From positions 1,798,001 to 1,862,000 of the forward strand of contig CP094668.1 in NCBI GenBank assembly GCA_022836915.1: 64,000 nt of DNA, in the 5' to 3' direction. Position numbers and translations under genes: made by a program. The stretch's first letter is position 1, and each line of letters begins with the position of its first letter. The notes under the pieces were generated by a model. The model saw only the letters and a list, made by a program, of their open reading frames with translations, was not told the origin of the DNA and did no database searches. This document shows, piece by piece, positions 10,985 to 20,015 of this stretch. The stretch is from Paenibacillus sp. OVF10 (lineage in GTDB: Bacteria; Bacillota; Bacilli; Paenibacillales; Paenibacillaceae).

Positions 10985-11964
10985 ATGGATGTGAAGGGGA
11001 ACTGACCGCAGGTCCGCCGTCTGGATTACAACCGCCGGACAGTGAAATGAAGCATCGGATTCGGCAGCAGCGGCTTCGACGATTCAAGATGAATATTCCG
11101 TTAATCTTGATGTTTGTTCCGGTGATTATGTTCTACCTTACCTTTCGTTATGCACCCATCGGAGGGCTGGTCATGGCCTTCAAGGACTACAACTTCTATG
11201 ATGGGCTGTGGAACAGTCCATGGGTGGGCTTTCAGCATTTTCAGACGCTGTTCAGTGATCCGCGCACGGTGGAGATTATTCGTAACACCTTGTTCCTCAG
11301 TCTGTTAAGCATCATTATCGGGTTTCCCATTCCGATCATTCTGGCCATTATGCTGAATGAAGTGCGAAACATGGCCTTTAAGCGAACGGTGCAGACAGTG
11401 GTCTATATGCCACACTTCTTTTCCTGGGTCATCATTGCGATGATGATCATGACGGTTTTCTCTTTGGAAAATGGGATCGTCAACCGCTGGGTCGAGGCCT
11501 GGACGGGAGCACCTTATCCGTTCATGTACAACAAGGGTTCGTGGGTAGCGGTATTTGTTGGCTCAGGGATCTGGAAGGACATGGGCTTCAATGCCATCAT
11601 TTTTCTCGCGGCACTAACGACCATTGATCCGAGCCAATACGAGGCTGCACAGATGGATGGGGCCAGTAAAATGCGCCAGATCTGGCATGTCACCCTTCCG
11701 GGTATACGCTCCACCATTATTCTCCTGCTGATTCTTTCGATGGGGCGGGTGATGGAGGTCGGATTCGACCAGGTGTATATGCTTCAGAATTCCAATGTCA
11801 ATGAGATAGCGGATGTAATCAGTACCTATATCTACCGCACCGGTCTTCAGGGAGCACAGTTCAGCCTGACAACAGCGATGGGATTGTTCGAATCACTGGT
11901 TGCATTTATCCTCATTTTTAGTGCAAATTATATCGCGCGTCGATTTAACGAAGGTTTGTGGTAG
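10985..11964 (+). CDS. ABC sugar transporter permease, LplB family (one apparent frameshift)
   Basis: About 326 aa. A polytopic permease with six predicted membrane helices and the inner-membrane transporter loop EAAQMDGASKMRQIWHVTLP (EAA motif). ATG 10985 follows GAGAGGAGTG; the frame is lost within GGGG at about 10996-10999. Adding one G makes the N-terminus MDVKGELTAGPPSG... and joins to KHRIRQQRLRRFK. Without repair the gene would start at ATG 11047, which has no ribosome binding site. Expected partner of the next permease and of the binding protein at 12907, for oligosaccharide or uronide uptake. No dedicated ATPase is encoded, as is usual for this family (shared MsmX-type ATPase). Confidence 0.88.
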
Positions 11965-11977
11965 GGAGGAGAACAGC

Positions 11978-12846
11978 ATGAGAAAAACCAAAGGAGAAAA
12001 AGTCTTTTATCTAATCAATTATGTATTGTTGTCATTGGTTGCCGTCAGCTGTATCCTGCCCTTACTGAACATTGTTGCCTTGTCATTTAGTGATGCGAGA
12101 GCGGTTGTTTCAGGTCAAGTGGGGTTATGGCCCGTCGATTTCACATGGTTCTCCTATCACAGCCTAATTACGGGAACGCCGATTCTGAATGCATTCTGGA
12201 ACAGTGTGGAGATCACATTGATCGGTACAGGGCTCAGCATGGCGGTGACGATTATGGCGGCATATCCGCTGTCACGTAGACATTTTTATCACCGGCGCTT
12301 CTTTACGATGGCGATGGTGTTCACGATGATTTTTAACGGTGGACTCATCCCGACTTATTTGGTCGTGCAAAATCTCGGTCTTGTGAACAGTTACGGCGCC
12401 CTTTGGCTACCGGGCCTGGTGAGCACTTACAACATGCTGATTATGCGATCTTATTTTGAAAATCTGCCGGGGAAGTGGACGAGGCTGCGCGCATCGATGG
12501 TTGTGGTGAACTGGGGCTTTTGTTCCGAATCGTGTTGCCATTATCCAAACCTTTGCTGGCGACTATTGCTCTCTTTTACGGCGTGGGTTACTGGAATTCG
12601 TTCATGAGTGTGATGATTTATATCAATGATACGTCCAAATACAACATGACTGTGCTCGTCCAAAATATGATTATGTCCAATCTGAATGTACAGGATTTTA
12701 CCGATCCAACGATGATATCGAATCTGACCCCGGAAGGCATCCGGGCAGCAGCTGTCATTGTGATGGTCATACCCATTTTGGCAGTGTATCCGTTCTTGCA
12801 GAAGTACTTCGTTAAAGGGGTCATGCTTGGATCAATTAAAGGTTAA
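11978..12846 (+). CDS. ABC sugar transporter permease, LplC/YtcP family (one apparent frameshift)
   Basis: About 289 aa, six predicted helices. Family landmarks: AVSCILPLLNIVALSFSDA near the N-terminus, PLSRRHFYHRRFF, and the EAA loop read across the shift as LPGEVDEAARIDGCGELG. The frame is lost in G4 at 12469-12472; one extra G restores it. The end ...KYFVKGVMLGSIKG is typical for the family. ATG 11978 follows GGGAGGAG; the gene starts 13 bases after the first permease. Confidence 0.9.
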
Positions 12847-12906
12847 AGCAGGCTGTGGGTTAACCCGCATGGGTTCATATTACAGGAGAGAAAGAGGGTC
12901 TTATCT

Positions 12907-14562
12907 ATGGCGTTAACGATGAAGGCATGGATGAAGTCGGGTCTCGTTCTGGGCTTGATCGGTGGTTTGCTGGCGGGATGTACAGGAGGTAACGGTAGCG
13001 AACAGGCGGAAGGCGAAGGCAACAGGGGGAACATCACGTCAACGATCTATGATCGGGGCGCGGTCCCAAGCGGCATGGGTACGATCGAAGATAATATGTG
13101 GTCCAAGTGGATTAACGAGAATGGCCCGGCTAATGTAAAATATACAGCAGTTCCCCGCTGGGAATCCCAGTCGAAACTTAACGTATTATTCGCTTCTGGC
13201 AGTGCACCGGATATCATTTTTGAATTCGGTACGCCCATCCGCAACACACTGTTTAATCAAAAACAGCTGATGCCGTTGGATGAGTTGATCGAGAACTCGA
13301 GTGTGGAATACAAAGCCTTGATGGAGAAATATCCCCAGCTCAAGAAGGCCGGTATCAAAAGCGATGGTAAGCTCTATGAAGTGGGACGTATGAACGAGGT
13401 GTTTCCACTAACGAGCTTTTTCATACGGGAAGATTGGCTGGAAAAGTTGAATCTGGAGGTACCGACCAATGAGGAAGAGATGTTGGCGGTAGCCAAGGCC
13501 TTCACGGAGAATGATCCCGATGGAAACGGAGCTAATGATACATATGGCATCGGTGGATTTCAGTTCGGCGATACAGCGGGGCTGTTCCGCTATATGTACA
13601 ACGCCAACTGGGTGAATGTGGAGGACGGAGAGATGGTGGTTGGTCCCAACAACATGAAAGAAGCCACGGCATTCAAACGTGCATTATATGAAGCAGGTGT
13701 GGTCGATAAGGACTTATTGACCGACAAGGACGGGGCCAAGGCGAAGCAGGATTTCCTGAATGGCAAAATCGGTATGTACGCGGCCATGACTTCGGATTAT
13801 ACCGGGTTTGCAGCGAAGGAACTGGATACACTGATGCAGAATGTTCCTGAGGCCAAATTAAAGGTCATCGCTCTGCCAACCACGTCCGTAGGACAGCACA
13901 CGATGGTGTGGAATAACCCCGTTCAGATGACTGCAGCTGTGAATGCGCGAGCCAAAAATCCGGAAGCAGTTATGCAATATATCGATTTTCTTACCAAAAC
14001 AGAGTCAGGGCGAACCTTCAAAAATGGATTTGAAAACACGCATTACACGCTGAACGATCAAGGCTGTCCGCGCATCTCTGATCAGGAGAAATACAAGCAG
14101 GAGATCAGCTGGGCAGGCGATTACGCCATGTTGTACAGCCGTCTGGAGGAAGGCAAATGCGGGTATACAGAAATGCTGTTCAGCGAAGAGATCCCGTCGC
14201 AGAAGGAAGGACTTCGACTATTCAAGGAAGCGCGTGAGGTATACATGACGGATCTTCCGGTAGGAGAGGGTGTTACTCATTCAGAACATATGCCGCAGCT
14301 ACCCAAGGAGCTTCAGGTGAAGTTGACCAATGTGACAACAGCGATCAACGATATTTTTACCCGTTCCATCATTGGCGGAAGCAAATATACGGTCGAACAG
14401 GCAGCAACGGAAGCACAGCAGAAGTGGGAACAAGGCGGTGGCCCGGAGATTGAAGCATGGTACAAAGACTGGTGGAGCAAGGAAAAGGATAATGTACTAG
14501 TCTGGGACGATTTTTATGAAATCTATGAACAACAACAGGCTGATTTTGAAAAAGCAGAGTGA
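12907..14562 (+). CDS. Extracellular solute-binding lipoprotein, LplA family
   Basis: 551 aa. Signal peptide with lipobox LLAGC at about residue 25, then a Gly/Glu-rich linker. The body is a family-1-like sugar-binding protein of the large LplA type found in Paenibacillus (FASGSAPDIIFEFGTP, EEEMLAVAKAFTENDPDGNG, NPEAVMQYIDFLTKTESG). Residues DPDGNGANDTYG form a Ca-loop-like motif common in this family. It should present a pectin- or hemicellulose-derived oligosaccharide to the two permeases. It is the last gene of the operon and is followed by a strong terminator. Confidence 0.92.
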   Translation: MALTMKAWMKSGLVLGLIGGLLAGCTGGNGSEQAEGEGNRGNITSTIYDRGAVPSGMGTIEDNMWSKWINENGPANVKYTAVPRWESQSKLNVLFASGSAPDIIFEFGTPIRNTLFNQKQLMPLDELIENSSVEYKALMEKYPQLKKAGIKSDGKLYEVGRMNEVFPLTSFFIREDWLEKLNLEVPTNEEEMLAVAKAFTENDPDGNGANDTYGIGGFQFGDTAGLFRYMYNANWVNVEDGEMVVGPNNMKEATAFKRALYEAGVVDKDLLTDKDGAKAKQDFLNGKIGMYAAMTSDYTGFAAKELDTLMQNVPEAKLKVIALPTTSVGQHTMVWNNPVQMTAAVNARAKNPEAVMQYIDFLTKTESGRTFKNGFENTHYTLNDQGCPRISDQEKYKQEISWAGDYAMLYSRLEEGKCGYTEMLFSEEIPSQKEGLRLFKEAREVYMTDLPVGEGVTHSEHMPQLPKELQVKLTNVTTAINDIFTRSIIGGSKYTVEQAATEAQQKWEQGGGPEIEAWYKDWWSKEKDNVLVWDDFYEIYEQQQADFEKAE

Positions 14563-14619
14563 ATTAAAGGATTCATATCATTTATAAAATTTATAATTTT
14601 GGTGTTGGAAGAAATAAGC

Positions 14620-14647
14620 GCTCTGATCCCCTGATCAGAGCCTTTTT
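14620..14647 (+). terminator. Rho-independent terminator
   Basis: GCTCTGATC (14620-14628), loop CCCT, GATCAGAGC (14633-14641), then a T run. Ends the sugar importer operon. Confidence 0.88.
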
Positions 14648-14717
14648 ATGTTTGGACTTCAAATAGGGGAATATTTGCCTGAAAAATGAAGTGAATAGAA
14701 AGTTCTCGCATCTTGCT

Positions 14718-14743
14718 TGAAACTATATCCAGAACGATGCGTA
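14718..14743 (+). promoter_or_regulatory. Sigma-W-type ECF promoter before the Ter cluster
   Basis: TGAAAC (14718-14723), a 16-nt spacer, and CGTA (14740-14743) match the sigma-W consensus in all ten defined positions. It is about 160 bp before the first ter gene. The related yce ter operon of Bacillus subtilis is known to be in the sigma-W regulon, which supports the assignment. The rest of the 14563-14905 gap holds the upstream terminator and AT-rich leader. Confidence 0.65.
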
Positions 14744-14905
14744 TCATAAGGTATTAATTGTTTTTTAATGTAGAATATTGCCGTATTTCAGAGTATAGTT
14801 AAGGAATAATTTAACTTATATTCAACATGATGTAGACATGAAAGTTACTGAAAAATCTTGAAAATAATGTACGTAACACCAGGTTGAAACTATTGGAGGT
14901 TGAGT

Positions 14906-15352
14906 ATGAGTTCATTTAAAAGCTGGTTAAATTCAACAAAACAAGGACTTGAAGAGCAAGTCAAAAAGTTTAAAAATAAAGATTTTATGGATGCCGTGGT
15001 TGCAGGATGTGCACTGGTTGCTTTTGCAGATGGTTCCATTGACGAAGCGGAAAAGAACAAGATGGCTGGTTATATCAACCTGAGTCAGGAATTGAAAGTA
15101 TTCGATATGGCTGAAGTGATTACACGCTTTAATCATTATGTCGCGAACTTTGAGTTCTCTCCAGAGATCGGGAAGCAGGAAGCGCTGAAAGCCATTGGGA
15201 AATTCAAAGCCAAGCCGGATGTAGGACGCGTTATTGTGGGCGTATGCAGTGCGATTGGTTCAGCTGACGGTAACTTTGATGATCAGGAGAAAAGAGTTGT
15301 TGCCGAGATATGCATCGTACTTGGACTGAACCCGAGTGAATTCAATCTCTAA
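14906..15352 (+). CDS. terB: TerB-family tellurite resistance protein
   Basis: 148 aa, all-helical. Two copies of the TerB acidic helix-loop motif are visible: FADGSIDEAEKNKMAGYI near residue 42 and GSADGNFDDQEKRVVAEI near 122. TerB proteins bind metal through these acidic residues and associate with the membrane with TerC-like partners. ATG 14906 is chosen over the in-frame TTG at 14900 because GGAGG (14895-14899) gives 6-nt spacing. It is first in the stress-protein operon, 34 bases before the first terD. Confidence 0.88.
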   Translation: MSSFKSWLNSTKQGLEEQVKKFKNKDFMDAVVAGCALVAFADGSIDEAEKNKMAGYINLSQELKVFDMAEVITRFNHYVANFEFSPEIGKQEALKAIGKFKAKPDVGRVIVGVCSAIGSADGNFDDQEKRVVAEICIVLGLNPSEFNL

Positions 15353-15385
15353 GTAGCTATTTACATATGAAGGAGGTGAAAATCA

Positions 15386-15979
15386 GTGGCAAGCATTAAT
15401 TTGGTCAAAGGACAGAAAATTGATTTAACCAAAGGCAATGCAGGACTTACTGAGGTGATTGCTGGTCTCGGTTGGGACCCGGTAACTGCCAAAGGTTTCT
15501 TTGGAAGAAAAAAACAAGCGGATATCGATTGTGATGCATCGGCGATCATGTTGAATGAGGAAGGCAAGTTGGTCAAGGACTCCAACCTGGTTTGCTTCCA
15601 CAACAAGCAAAGTGCATGTCGTTCGGTTATCCATTCAGGTGACAATCTAACAGGACAGGGAGACGGTGACGACGAACAGATCAAAATGGATCTGTCCCGT
15701 ATTCCTGCTGATGTTCATAAAGTATTAATCGTTGTTAATATCTACGATTGTGTCAATCGCAAGCAAGATTTTGGCATGATTGAGAAGGCTTATATTCGTA
15801 TTCTGGATGGTAAAAATTCCAGTGAGCTCGTGAAGTTCAATCTATCCGATAACTACACAGGTTCAACAGCGTTGATCTGTGGTGAATTGTATCGTCATGG
15901 AGGCGAATGGAAATTCTCGGCAATTGGAGAGGGTTCCCATGCGGTACATATCAATGAACTCGCTCGCAGGTACTCCTAA
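15386..15979 (+). CDS. TerD-family stress protein, divergent member
   Basis: 197 aa. The N-terminus is the TerD signature [16 protein letters not shown]. The calcium-binding stretch [19 protein letters not shown] is kept. It differs from its neighbours by a basic insert (GFFGRKKQADIDCDAS) and a Cys-bearing variable region. The end [17 protein letters not shown] is typical. Start codon is GTG 15386, 7 nt after a perfect AAGGAGGTGA. TerD proteins are soluble calcium-binding stress proteins; their exact role is unproven. Confidence 0.88.
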   Translation: MASINLVKGQKIDLTKGNAGLTEVIAGLGWDPVTAKGFFGRKKQADIDCDASAIMLNEEGKLVKDSNLVCFHNKQSACRSVIHSGDNLTGQGDGDDEQIKMDLSRIPADVHKVLIVVNIYDCVNRKQDFGMIEKAYIRILDGKNSSELVKFNLSDNYTGSTALICGELYRHGGEWKFSAIGEGSHAVHINELARRYS

Positions 15980-16068
15980 GTACAAGATTTAACCTAAATC
16001 GACAATAATCCTGATATTCATATGTCACGATAATACAATACACTTAAATAAGCGAGGATGATCATACG

Positions 16069-16644
16069 ATGGCAATTAATCTTTCTAAAGGTCAAAAAAT
16101 CGATCTGACTAAAACGAACCCAGGTTTGACAAAAATCACAGTAGGTTTGGGCTGGGATACCAATAAGTATGATGGCGGAAAAGATTTTGACCTGGATGTA
16201 TCGGTATTCTGTGCCAATGCAAACGGTAAAGTAGAAGGCGAGAAAAACTTCATCTTCTTCAACAATCCACAAAATGAAAATGGTTCTGTTGTTCACACCG
16301 GTGACAACCGTACAGGAGATGGCGATGGTGATGATGAGCAGATCAATATCGACCTGCCTAACGTACCCGCAAATGTAGAGAAAATTGCATTCTCTATTAC
16401 GATCTACGAAGCTACAGAACGTAGCCAGAACTTCGGACAAGTCTCCCGTGCTTATGTGCGAATCGTCAATGAAGCAAACAACGAAGAACTGATTCGTTTC
16501 GACCTGGGAGAAGACTTCTCCATTGAAACGGGTGTAGTTGTTGGTGAATTGTATCGTCATAACGGTGAGTGGAAGTTCAGTGCCATTGGTAGTGGTTACC
16601 AGGATGGATTGGTTGGATTGACACGCGATTACGGTTTGCAATAG
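16069..16644 (+). CDS. terD: TerD-family calcium-binding stress protein
   Basis: 191 aa, the length of classical Ter[19 protein letters not shown] at the start, [19 protein letters not shown], the complete calcium motif [16 protein letters not shown], and [18 protein letters not shown] at the end. The most canonical of the four paralogues. A short hairpin with a weak T run follows before the next copy, which may lower expression of downstream genes. Confidence 0.93.
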   Translation: MAINLSKGQKIDLTKTNPGLTKITVGLGWDTNKYDGGKDFDLDVSVFCANANGKVEGEKNFIFFNNPQNENGSVVHTGDNRTGDGDGDDEQINIDLPNVPANVEKIAFSITIYEATERSQNFGQVSRAYVRIVNEANNEELIRFDLGEDFSIETGVVVGELYRHNGEWKFSAIGSGYQDGLVGLTRDYGLQ

Positions 16645-16672
16645 GACGTACAGAACGACTTACAGGATGGGA

Positions 16673-16701
16673 AGAACCGTCTCCTGGACGGTTCTCCTTT
16701 T
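16673..16701 (+). terminator. Intergenic hairpin, possible partial terminator
   Basis: AGAACCGTC (16673-16681), loop TCCTG, GACGGTTCT (16687-16695), then CCTTTT. It lies between two terD genes, so it may be an attenuator or mRNA-end hairpin rather than the operon end. Confidence 0.55.
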
Positions 16702-16737
16702 CATTTAATCACATATTTTGGAAAGGTGGAAAAACAA

Positions 16738-17319
16738 ATGACGATCAGTCTTGCCAAAGGACAACGTATTGACCTGACTAAGACGAATCCGGGCCTTACC
16801 CGTGTGGTAGTTGGTTTAGGTTGGGACACAAACAAATATAGTGGTGGAGTCGATTTTGACCTGGACGCTTCGGCTTTTTTGTTGTACGAAGATGGAAAAG
16901 CCAAAGGTACGGATGACTTTGTTTTTTACAACAATCCAAGCGGCGGTGCGGGTTCAGTGACACATACCGGTGATAATCGTACGGGTGAGGGTGACGGCGA
17001 TGATGAGCAAGTTGTCGTTGATTTTAGCAAAATCCCTGCGCACATTCACCGGATCGGAATTACGGTAACGATCTACGATGGAGATGGACGAGGGCAGAAT
17101 TTTGGACAAGTCTCCAATGCTTTTGTTCGTGTTGTAGATGCTGCAAGTGATCGGGAAGTGCTTCGGTTCGACCTCGGAGAGGACTACTCTACAGAAACAG
17201 CTGTGGTGTTCTGTGAGTTTTACCGTGCAGGTGCGGACTGGAAATTCCAGGCGGTCGGCAGCGGCTTCACAGGTGGACTATCTGCTTTATGCAAAAATTA
17301 CGGACTGGATGCACAATAA
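16738..17319 (+). CDS. terD: TerD-family calcium-binding stress protein
   Basis: 193 aa. [37 protein letters not shown], and calcium motif TGEGDGDDEQVVVDFS are all present. The C-terminus differs from the others (EFYRAGADWKFQAVGSGF). ATG 16738 is preferred over an in-frame GTG at 16726 because GGAAAGGTGG lies just upstream of the ATG. 30 bases separate it from the next ter gene. Confidence 0.92.
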   Translation: MTISLAKGQRIDLTKTNPGLTRVVVGLGWDTNKYSGGVDFDLDASAFLLYEDGKAKGTDDFVFYNNPSGGAGSVTHTGDNRTGEGDGDDEQVVVDFSKIPAHIHRIGITVTIYDGDGRGQNFGQVSNAFVRVVDAASDREVLRFDLGEDYSTETAVVFCEFYRAGADWKFQAVGSGFTGGLSALCKNYGLDAQ

Positions 17320-17349
17320 CATAACTTGGCATAGAAAGGTGATTCTGCT

Positions 17350-18603
17350 ATGGCGATTACTGTCGTGAAAGGCCAGAAGAGTGATCTGACCAAAACCAAT
17401 CCGGGCTTGTCCCGTCTAACGGTAGGCATTGGTTGGGAGGCAGCCTCGGGTGTAGAGCTGGACACATCAGCATTCCTTCTGGGTTCAGACAATAAAGTGG
17501 CTGGAGATGAGGATTTTATCTTTTATAATCAGCCCTCTACCTCGTTCATCACGTACATGGATGGTGGACAGATTGGTGGCGAGAAGAAACAATTCGCCAT
17601 TGATCTTGGCAAAATCCCTGCCCGAATTGAGAAAATCGCATTCAGCCTGACGATTCATGACGGTGAAGCACGACGCCATCATTTTGGACAGGTTCAGCAT
17701 GGTTTTCTACGGTTTGCCAATGCAGCTACAGGTCAGGAAGTGATGAGATATGATCTGGGAAGCGGTTTTACAGTGGAGACCGCGATTGTCATCGGTGAAT
17801 TGTATCGCCATAACGGAGAATGGAAGTTCAATGCAATAGGGTCGGGTTTTGCAGGTGGTTTGAATGCACTCTGCGCTAACTTTGGTGTGGATGTGGATGG
17901 TGGATCGGACCCTGCACCAACGACTTCAACCGTTCCCCCGACAGCTGCACCGACTCCACCACCCCGGTGCCCGCACCAGAACCGACGCCTGCTCCTGTTA
18001 ATTCGATCAATTTCAGCAAAATTGAATTGAAGAAGAAGGGGACACCATTAACCTCAAGAAAAATGCGGGGGACTTGGTGAAATCCTGATTAACCTCAACT
18101 GGAATCAACAGGGTAGCAAAGGGTTATTTGGTCGCAGCAAGAGTGTGGATCTGGACTTGGGCTGCCTGTTCGAGATGAAGGATGGTACACGAGATGTGAT
18201 TCAGGCCTTGGGACAAACGTTTGGCTCACTGAACCGTTTCCCTTATATTGCACTGGATGGGGATGACCGGACGGGATCGGTTAAGACGGGAGAGAATCTG
18301 CGGATTAATGGTGCCCGTATCTCGGAAATTGAGCGCATTTTGGTATTCACCTATATTTATGGTGGTGTGGCCAACTGGTCTCAAGTAGACGGTGTGGTAA
18401 CCATCCAGCAGAAGGACGGCCCGGATATCATTGTCCGAATGAATGAATATGGGAGCCCGCTTGGCATGTGTGGTATCGCGATGTTACGCAATGTGAACAA
18501 TGAGACATTCAGTATTGAACGAATCGTGCAGTTCTATAATGGGCATCAGGCGTTGGACGAGGCTCATGATTGGGGAATGCAGTGGGTTGCGGGAAGAAAG
18601 TAA
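17350..18603 (+). CDS. TerD-TerA-like two-domain fusion protein (three apparent frameshifts)
   Basis: About 418 aa. Domain 1 (residues 1-185) is TerD-like, starting [18 protein letters not shown], but the acidic calcium motif is replaced by YMDGGQIGGEKKQFAIDL. A Pro/Ala/Thr-rich linker of about 30 residues follows. Domain 2 (about 215-418) is TerA/TerD-like: KGDTINLKKNAGGLGEILIN, ALDGDDRTGSVKTGENL, IERILVFTYIYGG. Three losses of one base each (C4 at 17962-17965, G4 at 18038-18041, G5 at 18067-18071) cancel to the same frame. Without repair it would look like two separate genes. Last gene before a strong terminator. Confidence 0.8.
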
Positions 18604-18694
18604 TCATTTGTATTTATTCAATATATAAACGCTGTATCGGTCAGCACCATTGCAAGGATACTGTTGACCAACGTTATCCTCGATAATAGACCAT

Positions 18695-18727
18695 CAATCC
18701 CTCCAGACTAAGGAGGGATTGGTTTTT
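18695..18727 (+). terminator. Rho-independent terminator inside the Ter cluster
   Basis: CAATCCCTCC (18695-18704), 7-nt loop, GGAGGGATTG (18712-18721), then T5. It separates the TerB/TerD stress genes from the biosynthetic genes. Confidence 0.85.
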
Positions 18728-18794
18728 ATGCCCCGACAGCTGGAATCAACTATTGCAGATTGGCTATTGCCAAAGGTGCGAGGAGGAGACAATC

Positions 18795-20015
18795 CTGAAA
18801 TATTTTAACTTTTTGAGTCTGGAAGAAGAAGATACTTTATTTTTCTCTTCACCCGTCTCGTTCAATCACCGGACATCCAAAGATCTACTGGCATATGCTG
18901 TTGGGGCTGCTTTATATATGCCCGCGACGCGCACACATATCGCGGACGACATTATGAATGGTAAACATGAAGGTCTGACGACCATTATTATTGATCTGGA
19001 GGACGCTGTGGGTGACGACCAAGTAGAGTTTGCCGAGCAGTGTCTGGTACAGCATCTAACTCAACTGATGACTTATATGGAGACAGGCATGCTGAGTCAG
19101 GATCAAATGCCTCTTCTGTTTGCTCGTGTACGTTCACCACAACAGTTGGAACGTCTCATTGATACGTTGGGAGAACTGGTGTCCATGCTGACAGGCGTGG
19201 CATTGCCCAAGTTTTGCGTGGACAATGGAAGAGCTTATTTTGACCAGATCCGCAAGTATAATCAACGGAAACCGGATCATTATCCCGTTCTCTATGGAAT
19301 GCCTATATTGGAAACGGCTTCAATTATATATCGGGAGACACGTTGGGAGACCTTACTGGGTCTTCGAAACATCCTCGATGAAAATGTTGAATATGTACTC
19401 AATGTACGCATTGGCGCGACCGATTTCTCCAGCCTTTTTGGACTACGCCGAAGCCCGGAATTGACCATATACGATATCGCCACGATCCGTGACTGCATCT
19501 CCGATATTATCAATCTGTTTGGACGAATGGACAAGCCGTATGTGATCTCAGGTCCTGTCTGGGAATATTTCAGTCAGCGGGAGCGCGTGTTCAAACCTCA
19601 ATTACGACAGACTCCATTCGAAGAAACCCTGGGCAAATCAGGGCTGCATCTGAGAATGAAATATATTACGAACACAATGGATGGATTGATGCGTGAAGTC
19701 ATGATGGACAAGGAAAATGGAATTGTAGGCAAAACGATCATTCATCCTTCTCATATTAAGCCCGTACAAGCGATGTACGTTGTTACACATGAGGAATATT
19801 CCGATGCACAAGACATCATCGCCCGTAATGACGGTAGCCTGGGTGTGTTCAAAAGTAATTACTATAACAAAATGAATGAGATTAAACCACACTTGAGCTG
19901 GGCGAATCGAATTCTAATCCGATCACAAATATATGGGGTGTTACATGAACAGCAGCATTTTGTCGGGCTCTTGCCCAAGCATGAGCAACAACATAACTAC
20001 GTTCCCAATTCTTGA
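18795..20015 (+). CDS. HpcH/HpaI aldolase/citrate-lyase-like enzyme of the Ter cluster
   Basis: About 406 aa. Citrate-lyase-beta-like TIM barrel: ALYMPATRTHIADDIMNG, metal-binding TTIIIDLEDAVGDD, LPKFCVDNG, and NVRIGATDFSSLFGLRRSP. This branch belongs to the predicted Ter biosynthetic module and should make or break a C-C bond. The start is unusual: AGGAGGAG at 18781-18788 is followed 6 nt later by CTG at 18795 (LKYFNFLSLEEED), matching the usual N-terminus of the family. The in-frame TTG at 18753 lies upstream of the ribosome binding site and has none of its own. The next gene overlaps its end. Confidence 0.82.
   Translation: MKYFNFLSLEEEDTLFFSSPVSFNHRTSKDLLAYAVGAALYMPATRTHIADDIMNGKHEGLTTIIIDLEDAVGDDQVEFAEQCLVQHLTQLMTYMETGMLSQDQMPLLFARVRSPQQLERLIDTLGELVSMLTGVALPKFCVDNGRAYFDQIRKYNQRKPDHYPVLYGMPILETASIIYRETRWETLLGLRNILDENVEYVLNVRIGATDFSSLFGLRRSPELTIYDIATIRDCISDIINLFGRMDKPYVISGPVWEYFSQRERVFKPQLRQTPFEETLGKSGLHLRMKYITNTMDGLMREVMMDKENGIVGKTIIHPSHIKPVQAMYVVTHEEYSDAQDIIARNDGSLGVFKSNYYNKMNEIKPHLSWANRILIRSQIYGVLHEQQHFVGLLPKHEQQHNYVPNS

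Noticed and set aside
16018..16641. Long open frame on the minus strand opposite the canonical terD
   Set aside because: It is a mirror of the terD gene (207 codons), has no ribosome binding site, and gives a Cys/Ile/Val-rich sequence with no sense as a protein.
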